64,000 nucleotides of DNA from Rhynchospora pubera (taxonomy: Eukaryota; Streptophyta; Magnoliopsida; Poales; Cyperaceae), in the NCBI GenBank assembly GCA_028095005.1, contig CM051460.1:235432742-235496741 (forward strand), read 5' to 3'. This document shows, in pieces, positions 45,711-59,208 of this stretch; the first letter of the stretch is position 1; every line of letters begins with the position of its first letter. The notes beneath the pieces were generated by a model. It was not told the DNA's origin, made no database searches, and was given only the letters and a program-made list of their open reading frames with translations. Made by a program: the position numbers and the translations under genes.

Positions 45711-47756
45711 ATATACAGAAACCGAATCATTTACAAGACTACCTCTCAATGTAAAGTGTCAAATTGATTACACAAAAAGATGATTAATATCCAAACTCTA
45801 AGTTTTCTCTTAATTGGATTCCTCATGCATAGCGGATCCAATAAATAAAAATGGGGACAATTTCTTCCATTTTTTTTTTTGTAAGTTTTAGTGATACGTA
45901 TGTAATTTTCTTTTCCCCATAAAAGGATGAAATTATTTCAATATTAAGCTATGTAATTACAATCTAATTATTTTGATAGCAGTATATTTTGTATGATCTC
46001 CATCTATAAATTTTATCACCCCGTCTATGGCATTATGTATCAACCGTGTCCTTTCTCAATTAAAAGGGACGTGTTTAATATGTCTAATAAACAAAATGAC
46101 TCTCAAAACAATGCGACTCTATTGTATTCCTCCACATGCATTGCCTAGCAATTATTTGTATTAATAATTTTTACCGTTATCATTTAAAAAATATAATCGT
46201 ACTCCACTGATTGATTCATTCATCAATCCCTCTTAATTTTCTGCCATTTTTCTCGTCTCCTGTTTCGTCTCGAATACTAACTCAACAGTTCAGACCAATC
46301 TACCAACGCACCATTCAGAACTTCCAACTTTTTTTATTTGCTTCCACTTTGTGCTTAAAAGACCCAGCCCATCAAGAGCTGAGCTTTCAATTTCCGGGTT
46401 TTGGCAAAAGGTAATGTTCTTGTGTTTGGGTCAAAAAAAAAAGAAACAATGTTCTGGTTTGAATTCGTAACTCTTGTCATACTAATTTGTAAATTATTTA
46501 GAAATTTAATTTGCAATGTTATATTTTTTAAATAGAAACTTTTGGGTCATAATTGAACCAGTAGAAACAAATGATATGCTATTTAAAATTTGAAAAGTAT
46601 GTATGCACATCTTTTCTCTGTTCCAGGTTCTCTTAAATTTTTACGGCAGCTTTGACAATTACTAGTTATTTTTGAGAGACAATTTGCATATATCCAGAAA
46701 TATTTATTATATCAGATGATTAATTTGTCACAAATTACTGTTGGAAAACACATTCTTTATCATAATTTTAATTCTAATGACATGCTCTCGTATTGTATAT
46801 TAAAGAAAAACATATATATTGTGGATAACATGCGAGCGTAACATATCTATAAGGAATTTTGTCAGTTTCCATAAATTACATGCATTACACATTATTGATT
46901 GCCTTTTCAAGAAGGAAACGGCACATATATATTCTCTCGTATATTCTTTTCTACTAGTCAACAATCCATATTTTTTAATTATCGGTTACTTCGAGAGAGC
47001 AGTTAAATAATTAGGTTTTGCTGAAATCTACAAGAAAACCAATGACATAGTTCAAACTTGACTAAAAAAAATGGTACTTGCCAATACTCAATCCAATTAT
47101 TCATTTTATTATCTACTTTTTTTTTTCCCCACAACATTGATACGGTTTATAATTTTTAATGCTTCTATGGGCACGGGCGTACATAGTACTGAGAAAGCGC
47201 TCAACATAATCTAAATTCCTTTTTGTTTGTCTATTCGTTCCTAAATTTCATTGCTCATAGAAATACCATTAATTCTAAATTTTACTTCTCAACTTGATAT
47301 TTCATAAAACAAAACACACTAAATGCCATGTAACTTAAACAATTATCAAGATATATTACGTTCAGAATCCAAAAAAAAATAGTATAGAAAATACTTACCT
47401 GATAATTCTTCAAGAAAGCACAAATGTGTCCTCTCAAGCATGACCATCATGAGAAATTAAATTTAATTTGTACTCACGTTCACGACATTTTAAACAAGGA
47501 CTTAAAAGATATATATTAAAACTATAATTTTATGTACGGATAAGGTTACAATTCCTACCAAAATGAAGGGCACAAAACTTAACTCTCCAATTAAATTGTA
47601 TTTTAAAATATATTGTATACGATGTCATGCCAAAATAATATTATGATATATGCTCGTCACCATCTTCATTCCTTAACGCCTCTGTCTTTCCAGAATTTTT
47701 TATATATATCTACACAGAGTTGACATCTTTCCTCTAATCCGTTGCTTGATCAGAAA
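45711..47756. other. AT-rich intergenic DNA between phosphatase genes 2 and 3
   Basis: No gene or clear repeat. Gene 2 3' UTR occupies the first few hundred bases. A CT/AC-richer patch at about 46230-46400 is not recognisable. A TATA-like tttttatatatatc at about 47697-47710 lies 50 bp upstream of the gene 3 ATG and is a plausible core promoter element. Confidence 0.5.
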
Positions 47757-50700
47757 ATGGCAAGTTCATGGACATTCCTTGCACAAGGTCTCACAGCAAT
47801 TTTCCTGCTATGTGTCAGTAACCGGATAGCAGTTGCAAGTGAATACACGAGACCTGGACCCGGTCGAATAGTACTGACGAAACACAAGCTTTCTGGTTCA
47901 TCCCCACAACAGGTACTTTAATATTCATTGAGGGTGCGTTTGGATGAGAGAAGAAGAAGAGGAAGAAGGAAGATGGGAAGAAAAAAAATTATAAACAATT
48001 CAAACTCTTCACAAAGTTACACACTTCCCAATACTTCTTCCCACTTCTTCCCTTCTTCCCTTCTTCTCACACCTATCCAAACGCACCCTGAATAAATTAT
48101 AATTTGTCTACTACCAAGTTTTCCCTTTTACATCTAACTTGTTAATTAGATTCCTTTCGATGATCTTAATTAAGAGCTAGCTTATTAGATTTACTAATCA
48201 ATAGGTTTTGGAGGAATCAGAACTAAGTTGTCCTACTTTACTAAAAGAAAAAGATTAATAAACTACTTATTTTGTGCAGAAACTTCATATATATACAAAT
48301 TGATTTCATCTGTAAGTATATACAAATTGATTATTCATGTTTTGAAATGAGCATGAATTCTCATACCTTTGTCGACATCCAGGATTTCTTCGTCTTTACA
48401 ACAAGCTATTAATTCAAAACTTGCAAACTTTGTAAGCAATGGACAGCACGTCACATATACCAATAAATAAATAATATAATCTAACTAACAAACTTCCCAA
48501 TTCAGGATACTGGATGTGAACTATTTTTTTACTAAATTGTTTTGTAAACAATTTTCAGGTCCATGTATCGGCTGTGGGAGCAAACCACATGAATGTTGCA
48601 TATATAACCATTGATTCATCTATTCCATCGAAGGTTGAGTATGGTAAGGTGTCCAGTAAATACAATGCAGTTGCTACTGGAGATAGTAGTCAGTATACAT
48701 ACTTCGATTACAAGTCTGGTAAAATCCACAATGTTAAGATTGGACCACTAGAACCTGACACATTGTACTACTACCGTTGCGTTGGGGTCGGAAATGAGTT
48801 TAGTTTTAAAACAGCCCCAGCTTCACTTCCCATTGTGTTTGCAGTAGTAGGTTCGTTTTATTTTCTTACGTTCATAACTGTTTCCTCTGTTTATTATTAT
48901 TATTATTTTTTGTTTCGCTCTATTCTGCCAACTAAGTAGTCCTTGGTTCGATTCATGGAGAGAGCATATTTCTTAAATTGTTGGTTTCAAACAAAACTTC
49001 AAAAAAAAAAAAAAGTGCCACGACGACTAAGATGCTCGACAAAATTCCTCAATGAGTGAATTGATCAATTTATCCAGAAATAAGATGTTTTTGATAAAAT
49101 ATCTTTCAAATATATTTTCTCCTACTGTTTAGGTGATCTTGGGCAAACTGAAGACACAGCATCAACTCTGAAACACATCAGCAAGTCAAAATATGACATG
49201 CTTCTCCTGCCGGGTGACCTATCATATGCTGACGGGACAGTCATTGTGGGACTCCTTTGGTCTCCTCATTCAGTCGTATGCCAGCTCAAGGCCTTGGATG
49301 GTCACTGAGGGGAACCACGAACGTGAGAAATCGCATGACCACCAGCAAATTGAGCCCTTTATTGCTTACAGCCACAGGTTTCCCAAACAGTTCGACAAAT
49401 TGAAAATCTTACACCGACATTCTGATCACTTATAACACTAGTACATTTGATCTGTGAAAAAAGTATGGAATAGCTAGTGATAACTGATAAGTCAGTCGAA
49501 AACTAGAAATGATAAGTAGTTCTGGATTAATTGATCACGTATGACAAGTACCATATAATTTTGTGCCAAAGATTATTGTTTTTTACTTTTGTTGGTTACC
49601 TAATATTTCTAAAGAAATGCTTGTTTTGTCCATTCTTGAGCAGATGGCGTATGCCTTATAGGGAGAGTGGTTCCACCTCCAACCTTTATTATTCCTTCGA
49701 TGTAGCAGGGGCTGTCCATGTTATCATGCTGGGGTCATATGCCCAGTTTGGGCCCCACTCAGATCAGTATAAGTGGCTTGTGTCAGACCTGTCCAAGGTA
49801 GACAGATCTGTCACGCCGTGGCTTATTGTGTTTCTTCATGCACCATGGTACAACACAAATGAAGCCCATCAAGGGGAAGGTGAAGATATGAGGAAAGCCA
49901 TGGAGGCTTTATTGTATGGGGGCCGTGTTGATATTGTCTTTGCTGGTCATGTCCATGCCTATGAGCGATTTGTAAGTCTCTTTGCCATTCCAGTTGCAAA
50001 ACTGCAATCAATTGTATATTTATGTTATTGGTAACTCACAAGTGGAAATAGTAGGAAATCTTTTTCATTATTCTAATATATTAGTTTGCATAAATAACTC
50101 CAGGGGTATTACAAAACTTCATTATAAACTGCAGTTCTAAGTTTCTGCGCTGGTAGCTTGTCAGCATTTGTTCCATAACACTTCTTATATGCTTATCATC
50201 AAAATTCTGCTTTTGGCCATTAATTATTGCACCAATTAGTTCTTGAGTTTCTTTCAATTCAATAGATCCCTCAACTCTTACCACTTGGTTTAATCAAGCC
50301 CCCGTCTCAATTACCACCAAGTATTGAATTGACTGTGATGTTTTGGTGGCAAGGTGTTCAGGTGAATTCATGTTGTAAATAATGAGATGGTTCAGTGGTG
50401 ATGCACGCCATGTCTACATTCTAATAGAAGTGAAAGCCCAATAAAATTAAGTACAATAGTCTGCAGACTAGTTTAAACCAAAATTCAGGGACCTAATTGA
50501 AACAATGTCCTGGGCGCTTGCTTGTATCTGAGGCTACATGAAAATATGAAAAGCTTTACAATTTGCATTTGGTACTAAATACCATTTGATTCACTCATCA
50601 TCACATTTAATTTAATCTGTTTATGCACAACTCATAGTGTTTACGATTACAATATAGCAATGATTTATCTATTGGATTACAGACTCGGATCTATAACAAT

Positions 50701-51493
50701 GCGGCAGACAGCTGTGGACCAGTGTACATAACCATTGGTGATGGAGGAAACCGCGAAGGCCTTGCTCTCGAGTAAGTTTTTATTTTGACCACAAATCCTC
50801 TTTTTTTTTCCTAATTAAAAAACTGGTGGTAAATATTTTTTTTCGAATTGAATTTGTTGGAATTGCTATATTGAAATTTGATATATAGCTAGGATGCAGG
50901 AAATATAAACAATGTTTATATACGTCCTACAGGGAAGTCAACAATGTTTCCATTTTAGCCAAGGCTTCCATGTTAACAGTGTTTGCATTACAGTCCTATT
51001 CCAACTTGATTTAGCAATTCCCAAAAATTTAATTGTGAAAAAAGAAATTTGATTAAATAAGAAGTATCGGTGAAGGAATGGTGCAACACATAGTAGATAA
51101 ATGAGACATAAATTAGGTATGAAAATTTTGAAAAAATTTAATTGGCATACACACTGCTAAATTGTTATGGTGTCTGACATCACATGTAAAGTCAACAAGA
51201 CATCTGAGATACAAACATTTTAGAAAATTTGGACTAATGTTTGAGTCAACTAACATCAACAATCAACTTAATTTTGAAGCTTTGATCGGAGCCACAAGAG
51301 TGCAAGTCTCTCAATGTTTCGTGAAGCAAGCTTTGGTCACGGGCAGTTAAAAATTATCGATAGGGAGAATGCACATTGGTCATGGCACAGAAATGATGAT
51401 TCAGATGCCACAGTATCTGATGAGTTGCATCTAAAGAGCCTTAGTTCATCCAATGCCTGTCAAGGTGGGACCAAATCAAAAGATGAGCTTTAG
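47757..51493 (+). pseudogene. Purple acid phosphatase, gene 3 (six exons), frameshifted in exon 3
   Basis: Exons: 47757-47912, 48559-48850, 49133-49377, 49644-49971, 50683-50771, 51280-51493, same structure as gene 2. All splice sites are GT-AG. The signal peptide (MASSWTFLAQ), FN3-like domain and motifs GDLGQT, GDLSYAD, EGNHE, FLHAPW, GHVHAYER are encoded, and the last codons read SKDEL then TAG. In exon 3, just after GDLSYAD (about 49233-49245), 13 nt stand where gene 2 has 15: a 2-nt deletion. Translation then shifts and stops at TGA 49306-49308, before the GNHE block, so no active enzyme can be made from this allele. Exon 3 also has one extra codon relative to gene 2. No other lesion is seen, so the break is recent, polymorphic, or a sequencing error. 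Confidence 0.88.
47932..48088. mobile_element. MITE in intron 1 of phosphatase gene 3
   Basis: 157 bp with perfect terminal inverted repeats gggtgcgtttggat / atccaaacgcaccc, flanked on both sides by TGA (47929-47931 and 48089-48091), a probable 3-bp target duplication. The interior is a purine-rich (gaagaag) left half and a pyrimidine-rich (cttcttcc) right half, so it can fold fully. Absent from the matching introns of genes 2 and 4. Confidence 0.85.
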
Positions 51494-52328
51494 ATGTATC
51501 GATACTAAATAATCTCATACAATATTTTTAATTGTAAATTGTTAAATTATCTCATTGGAAGGATTGCCTGCTTTTATATTTGGTCAGCATTGAATAAATG
51601 TTTGCAAATCTTGTTCTTTGTTTTTTTTTCCCTATTTTTTGTTTTAAATATATAAGGTATAAGATCGTTATTAGTACCTAGGAGAATTTTGACGAATAAA
51701 TTCCTCTTAAGTTTTTTTTTTTTTTTTGGTGATCAAATAAAAACTAGATGCGTCAATCTTCTCTATATATACAGAACTCTTTAAAAAGTAAGGATAGTCT
51801 CTGTAAAAATGATTACCTAGTAATGTCACTGAGATGGGGCATGCTAATTAAGAATTATTTTCTGGAGTTGTGGGGTGACCGCTTATAGAAACTACAAATC
51901 AGAACTAAGAAACAGAGGCGTTTGCACGGTCGTTCTACTTAACCATAGCTTCCTTTAATATTTGTACACAATAATACCTCATGACTGACTATTATTGTGT
52001 ACAAAAAGTCCAATATGTTTCGTGACCAACATGAAGATTGCAAAACACCCTTCAAAAATTAAAATATTGACTGGATACTAAAGAGTACAGACCACTTAAT
52101 TTGTGTACACACAGTTATATAGTTTGTTAAGAAATTTGCCAGGAATACTAACAAGCAAAGTGAGCACCTAATTTGTTTACATATAATAAAGTACACTCAT
52201 ATACAGGTACTTCAAACTCGTATTAATCCAATGTGAGGGCATCTATGCACAATTAAATACATACAAATTCCTATATTGAAACAGTAATAGAAGAAAAACA
52301 TTTACACGTATCTTTTTCTCTACATGAT
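51494..52328. other. Convergent 3' intergenic region of phosphatase genes 3 and 4
   Basis: AT-rich, holds both 3' UTRs. A 16-base T run lies at about 51713-51728. No gene seen. Confidence 0.5.
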
Positions 52329-55300
52329 CTACAGCTCATCCTTAATTTTGGTCCCACCTTGACAAGCACTGGATGAACTAAGGCTCTGCAGCCACAACTG
52401 GTCACGCACTGTGTCGGTCGAGTCGTCATTTCTGTGCCATGACCAAAGTGCCTTCTTGCCATCAATAACCCGCAATCGGCCATGACCAAAGCTTGCTTCA
52501 CGAAACAAGGATAGATGTGCATACTTGTGTTTTGAATCAAAGCTTCATAGCCAATTTAGATTAGCATGTTAGCCAAAAGTGTCTTTATTTTTAAGTGGCA
52601 TTGAGTAAGCTTAGAAGCAAAAATAAATATCTTACTCAAGAGCAAGGCCTTCTCGGTTCCCGCCATCCCCAATTGTTATGTATACTGGACCACAACTATT
52701 TTCTGCCTCGTTATAGATTCGTGTCTGAAATAAAAAATGTACCGTTATAAAAAAGAAAATAAAAGAAAGAATATTGTTCTAACTTATTATTCAAATGAGA
52801 TCTTCTTGTCTTTTTTCTTTCAAAATTTAAAGCAAACTTGGAAATTGATTCATCATTATCATTTGTATCCTAATTAATGCAAACCTTGGGCTGAACCAGA
52901 TCAAACAAGTTGATTTGGAGGATAATTATTTTTTATACCTTTCTACAAGTATTTGAGCGATATTTTGAAATATTTTATTAAAACTTCAGTTAGATCTCAT
53001 GCAATAATATACTTATAGCAGACCAGTATAATCTAATTTTCTGTTTGGGTACCCTCTGTCCAAATACTAGTTTATTTTGCCTTTTTTTTAACATAACTCT
53101 TTTCTTTTATTTCGCTTGTTTTTGTGTAATTCACTACTTGAGTAGGAGTGTAGAAGTAGAACACTACAAGTGGATGAGGCAACTTTTAATTGGTTTATGG
53201 GAGAATGAAACTAGTAATATCCTTATCAAATTGGGAATGCTTTATCAAAACTTAAATAATGATGCATTTGAAGACATGCTCAATGTTAATTAGACTCCTG
53301 TAGCTCTTATAGACAAATGAGGTTAAATGGTTTTATAAAGCAATTCAAGCAAGAGCCTCTGGGAAAAGTCTTAAATTCAGATTACTGAAAAAACTGCAAT
53401 CTAGAACGTCAAGTTCCCAATATCTATCACCATTCAATTAGCACCTATAACTCTGCATGAATGCTATTTTTGTAATTGAAAAATACACATAATAAGCTAC
53501 ATCTAAATATTTGTATTCACATGGTGGGTTCTGAAACTTCTTCCTTACCAACGTTGTCATGCTAGTTAATAGTTTTACTGACATGTAGTTAGAAGTGCTT
53601 TTTCTTTGAATAGACATAGAATCTTTTATTGTATTCTGAAAATAAAATTAAAAATGATCGATTTATAGCCACAGTGCATTAAACCCAATAGTTGTATCCA
53701 CCTTACAATATGATACGGCCAATATGATTGGTTCAAGGCAGTAAGGTAAAGGAACGACTTACAAAGCGCTCATAGGCATGAACATGACCAGCAAATATGA
53801 CATCAACACGGGCCTTGTAAAGCAGAGCCTCCATAGCTACTCTCATGCTCTCACCTTCTCCTTGGTGTGCTGTGTTTGTGTTGTACCATGGTGCATGGAA
53901 CAACACTATCAGCCATGGTGTCACCGATCTGTCGACTTTGGCCAGATCAGCAACAAGCCACTTGTACTGTTCCGAATTACAGCCAAAATCTACGTACGAG
54001 CCCAGCATGATGACATGCACAGCACCGGCCACATTAAATGAGTAGTAGAGGTTCGAGTTTGACCCACTTTCCTCGTAAGGCATCCGCCACCTATTTGATC
54101 ATCGTAAGATCATCAATGTATTTTTTTAACTAGCAACATCAAATTTGAGAAATATTTCAAAAAATTGGAGAATATCAACTGGCTGGTTAACCTGTGATTA
54201 TATGCGATGAAGGGTGCCATGCCAAAAAATGTCAGCGCCTCGATCTCATGGTTACCCTCGACTACCATCCAGGGTCGGGTGCTTGCATAGGGTTGCATCA
54301 TACGGCCAAATGAGTCCCACAATGGTTGGTGCCAATCAGCATATGAAAGGTCGCCCAGCATGAGCAGCATGTCATAGTCCAACTTACCAATATGTGTTAG
54401 TGTTGAGTTTGTCCACTCAGTCTGCCCAAGGTCACCTACAACACCACAAGTAATATCTAAACTCTTACAAACACAAATTAATTGAACTTGCTATTGTTAA
54501 TTTTAGAGCTGATACCACAATAAAACTGTCAGATGCCTTCCATCAAGCATCTTGTGTGCATTCCAATAAATATAACACGATAAAATTAAGGGGCAGGTGA
54601 AATGCAACCCTCAATTCTAAATCTAATTTAGACCTTAGTTTAGTACCAGTAAAATTGGTCCATAAGCAACTTTTCAAAATATTCCCTTGAATAATCTCAT
54701 TTTTTTTTTCATCCATACAAGATGAGTTCTCATTTCTTACGGTATATTCTTTCTCAAGTAGGTTTTGACAAAAAACTTCCTCGATTGAGCAAATTTACGG
54801 AGAATTATTTCCATAATTCACATTTATCTGAGTTCTTATTGTCTTAAACCCCATAATTTGAGCCTTTCCGAATATAGTTATTGGTTGACAATTTGTTTTA
54901 TGTACTATTAATTCCTAATAATGCAAAAACTTAAAATTCTTTCGTAAAAAATTGTTGACAAGAAAAATTTTCTGAGAGAAAAAATTACCAACCAGCTATG
55001 ACAAACTCAACAGGAAGCGAAGCCGGGGCTGTTTTGAAGCTAAATTCATCTCCGACCCCGCTGCAACGGTAATAGTAGACTGTATCAGGTTCAAGCGGTC
55101 CAATCTTGACATTGTGGATTTTGCCAGATAAGTACACATAAAACAAGTATCTACTGCTCTCTCCTTTGGCAACTGCATCATATTTACCCGATACCTTCCC
55201 ATATTCGACCTTCGGTGGCATCGATTGGTCATCAGTAATCCATGAAATTCTCATGTATTCAGCACCCACAGCAGATACATGGACCTTCCATTTTATTGTT

Positions 55301-55814
55301 GCCAACAAAATATAAGAAAAAATGATGAATTGAAACTAATTAAGTTTAAAGAAAGGGTACTGAATTCAACTTGGCAGCTCTGCCTACAATGTCTAGGAAA
55401 AAAAAAAAAAAAAAAGCGTACTTCTGGGTTAGTGTGGTACGCATCATGCCACGAAAATGATTTAGAAATGATAGCGTTTTATTTGCAAGAACGGAAATGT
55501 TTCGATTAAGATTCATTAATAGCAAAAAAACTAAATGAAAAGGCAAAGTACGAAGATGAATCAGAAAGAAAACATTAAATATCGAAAAGAAATCTCAAAA
55601 AAAAAATAGCACGACAGAATTTTTAAAAAGTGATTATTAATTAGTAATCAAGTACCTGTTGTGGGTATGAACTAGAATCGGTATGCTGTGTCAGTATGAC
55701 TCGACCGGGGCCCGGCCTTGTGTAATCACTAGCCATAGCAATGATCCCAAATCTGAAACATAACAAGATGAATGTTGGGAAACTCTGCATCAAGACCAAC
55801 CATGCCTTCCTCAT
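52329..55814 (-). CDS. Purple acid phosphatase, gene 4 (six exons, 441 aa, C-terminal KDEL)
   Basis: Exons on the reverse strand: 55656-55814, 54993-55284, 54192-54435, 53763-54090, 52636-52724, 52329-52542 (1326 nt); exon lengths 2 to 6 equal those of gene 2. Start MRKAWLVLMQ opens a signal peptide (FPTFILLCF core, then ASDY). FN3-like domain VHVSAVGAEYMRISWIT; core blocks GDLGQT, LGDLSYAD, EGNHE, VLFHAPW, GHVHAYER are complete, so it should be an active Fe-dependent acid phosphatase. It ends KIKDEL then TAG, as in genes 2 and 3. The exon 2 donor needed for phase is GTTGGT, with a stronger-looking GTAATT 4 nt downstream that would shift the frame. Inverted relative to gene 3, so the cluster arose by duplication with an inversion. 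Confidence 0.93.
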
Positions 55815-57392
55815 TTTCAAAAAGGATTGATGGAGGAAGTAGAGTGATTGAGTCTATGAATTTCAAAAACCTTTAAATCTATATATTTTGCGGCTTCTTG
55901 GATGAGAGTTTGTTACGTGAAATTAGCAGTGCCGTTAAGGAAGAGTAATAGTGATGTAAATGTTTCATGTTATTCTTTGCATTATCCCTCATCAATATTT
56001 GTAAATTATGATGGTGGTCCCTAAGTATTATATAATTTGCAGTATGCGTTCAAAATTTGTGAACAAGTATCTTTGGAATTAGTAGGTCAAACTGTTAGAC
56101 TTATCATTTGAATGGTTATCTGATAGTTAGATGGCAGTGCTCAATATTTAAATTATTTAATTATTCCTTTTTCCAAAAGGGACTAAAAATTGAATTGTTA
56201 TAAGCTATGAACTATATGCAATTTTAAAATCAATTTTTCCCAAAAACAAAAGGATCAATTGTTAAATTTCAAGATTCGAATAATATGTGGGTTAAGAGAT
56301 AAAACAAGATTCATAATGTTGGTGATTGAGTCGGCAAAATGAGGCGGATTGAACATTGTTTTTTGTAATTAGATTAATTTAAAACACCATTTGTAACTAT
56401 GCAATTCCTTATGTGTGTAAGTTTCTGATATGGTTTCTTTTGTGATTGCATATCGAAACAACGTTAGGAAATACAATATTTTCAATACCGTAATGGCATT
56501 CCTACCGGTATTTCCAAAATTTCTCAGTATTTTGTCTCACAATACCGGATACTGTCATTTCGGTCACTGTTCTGTTTCGTGGCGTTACCGAAATTTTTCG
56601 ATATCGGGTAAGGTATTGAAAACACTGGTAAATTATAATATCAGCAGATGATAAACTTATGAGGACTAAACATGAATAACATTAAAATAGAAGTACCATG
56701 CTCCGTTTGTTTCTGCCATTTTGACATTTGAAACTTTGATGCGTTCTTTGCGTGAATAGAAATTTAAATTTGAAATAAAAATGAGAATGCAAGAGAATAT
56801 GCCAAGTTATATACCGGTCCGTAATAACGTGCTCTTTTTAAAAAGTATATCCTTCATTAAGAAGAAGAGTACCATACTGCCAAGATTATACATATATTAA
56901 CATATTTATTTATTGTATAGAAAGGCAACAAGTTTGACTAATTTCGTTGATCATAACATATTTGACTGCCACTTGCCCCAAACATGTCTCTGTTGACCTC
57001 GCATTGGAAGTGGCGTGCATATGACACAAAGATTAGTAAGCAGTTGTTTCTCCAATCCGAAATCAATCTCTATTGCTTAGGAGTACACAATTCTCGAAAA
57101 ACATTGTCTAGAAGCTAATAACAAAAGACCAGTAATCCTAAAATATGTCTTTCCCAGGCCTATAGGAGAGATTAAGGCCTGTATGGCCTACTCAACTGAA
57201 CTTGCGGCCTTCTGCCTTGAACAGAATTGGGCTTTATTTAAGGGGGAGAGGGGACCGAAATGGAGGAAAGTTTCAGCTGGATTTTCAGGGCGCAATGGCA
57301 ATACGTGGACCAAGTTTTAGCTAAAATTAGATGCAGGGCTATGTTCATGTTCCCTTTACCAAGGCCTGTACGTGTAAACCCAAATCCTAGTT

Positions 57393-57426
<34 letters not shown>

Positions 57427-59208
57427 CGGTGGGTTTAAACTGTAAATGTTACTATGACAATTGACAGCTTCATGTCAATGGATTCTTAGCAATTGATGAT
57501 GGATATGTGGATTTTATGCTCCTGTCAGATGGAGAGATGTACTATTGACTTATATTTTGTATGGCATGAGTCTGACAGTTTTGGATTTTTCCAAGCATGA
57601 GTTTTAGATTACTCCTTTTTTGCATCTGATTTGTCTCTTGACTTTATTTATTATATTCATTACGAAATTGCATCAGAATAGAACAATTGTCTTGAAGCAA
57701 GATTGGCACGGAAGAATCATGTTTATAGATTTTTCTTCTGTAACTTGTAAGACTGTAATTTGCTTTCACACTGCATGTATAAGCAAAATTCCACCGGGAG
57801 GCCCAATAAGAAAGCGACCATGATAAAAAAAAATGACAAAGAATCCTTGAAATTGGGCCTAATATCATATGCATTAATACAAAACTTTTTTTAAATAAGA
57901 TTGTTTTCTTCAGAAAAAAAGAGAAAAGCGGACGAATGTTAATTTCAGAAATTTTTTTAAGAAAATGTGGACCATTTTTAATAATCAAATAAAGCAATCA
58001 ATTATCTTATGTTTACTGTTCAGAAAATATTACCATGGAAATTGAATTCATCATTTGTGAAAGCGGAACATCTATACTACTTATAAATACACGCATGCGA
58101 AGAGATGTTACACGCTAGGTCTAGTGTGTAAACAAGAATTTCTACTGTTCAATCGGTTTGATCTGTGGTTGGATATCAATCGCCAGCCGAAGCAACACTA
58201 TTGATTGGTTTTCCATCTAACATAGAAATAAATTGAATAATATATCTATTTGTATCGCTGGTAAATTAAGAAATATATTTTTATTGTCTAATATTATTTT
58301 ATTTTTTTATTTGCCCACATGTGAGGATATCTTATGCTAGTATTATTTAAAAGGAAAATCTTAATTTTCTTCTACAAACTACAATTGATGCGACCAAAGG
58401 AGGGTTTAAGAATACTGAATACTCACATGTCACCATTGAATATTTCAGCCTTTTTTCCGTTAATTTGGATAAGAATGGACGAGGAAAAATAGGATTTCAT
58501 TTCCATAGAGATGGTTGATTTTTTTACGTTGGCTCGCTCCGTCTATATATCATAATCTCCTCTTTTAACTCGGGCTTGGAATCGAGCTATACTAAACAGT
58601 GCAAGTAGAGTTTAACAGAGTTTAATATAAGAATGAATGAGGGAAAATAAAAGAAATTAAAATTTTACTGTACAGGAATGTATTTTCATAGTTGTCAATT
58701 GATATGGCCCAACGCCGCAACACCCCCTCTGCACCCCAAACGCCAACCACCACAAGACGCCGATTTACTTGATATATGGCCCAACGCCGCAGTTTAGTGT
58801 TTATCTAAATAGCTGTATTGTGTTCAGTGGTCTATGTATGGTAATGGTACAGATACAAATATCTCTGTCCAAAGTGTTTTAACACATTTAAGCAACTTAA
58901 ATGTGCCCTGAGTGCTATTAAAAAGTTGGAGTAATAGTTAATTAAATGTACGTGATGTGTGTTACAATTTCAAGAACAAAATATACATTGTTCAGATATG
59001 CTTAGATGTGTTTTGTTAGCTATGCACTATGTTTATCTATCCATTGATGCGCCCTTCTATATTTTTTTTTTTGTATTATAATTTATTTTTGCAATTCGAG
59101 CATGTAAGCATGTACGGATGTACCTTTTAAAATGATAGAAGATTGCAAACATACAATGAAGCGGGACAATAATAATTGCAAAATTAATTAATATTATAAT
59201 TTAACAAA
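55815..59208. other. Intergenic DNA upstream of phosphatase gene 4, no gene seen
   Basis: AT-rich. Includes a 21-bp copy (55971-55991) of the arm of the palindrome at 59209-59254, a patch with repeated accg/cggt blocks at 56490-56630, a 33-base G run at 57394-57426 flanked by gtgtaaaccc and gggtttaaac, and a two-copy 18-bp direct repeat (atatggcccaacgccgca) at 58702 and 58773. Short ORFs here lack any recognisable feature. Confidence 0.5.
57394..57426 (+). repeat. Poly-G tract, 33 bases
   Basis: Uninterrupted G run followed by CGGTGGG. Able to form G-quadruplex; its true length may be uncertain for sequencing reasons. Confidence 0.9.

Noticed and set aside
41094..56852. PHR1 binding sites (GNATATNC) near the phosphatase genes at 41094, 46939 and 56845
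   Set aside because: One site per gene at 0.8-1 kb upstream is about what chance gives in such AT-rich DNA, so phosphate-starvation control cannot be claimed.
57260..57445. 61-codon ORF with a poly-Gly tail
   Set aside because: The Gly run is the poly-G tract; not a real gene.
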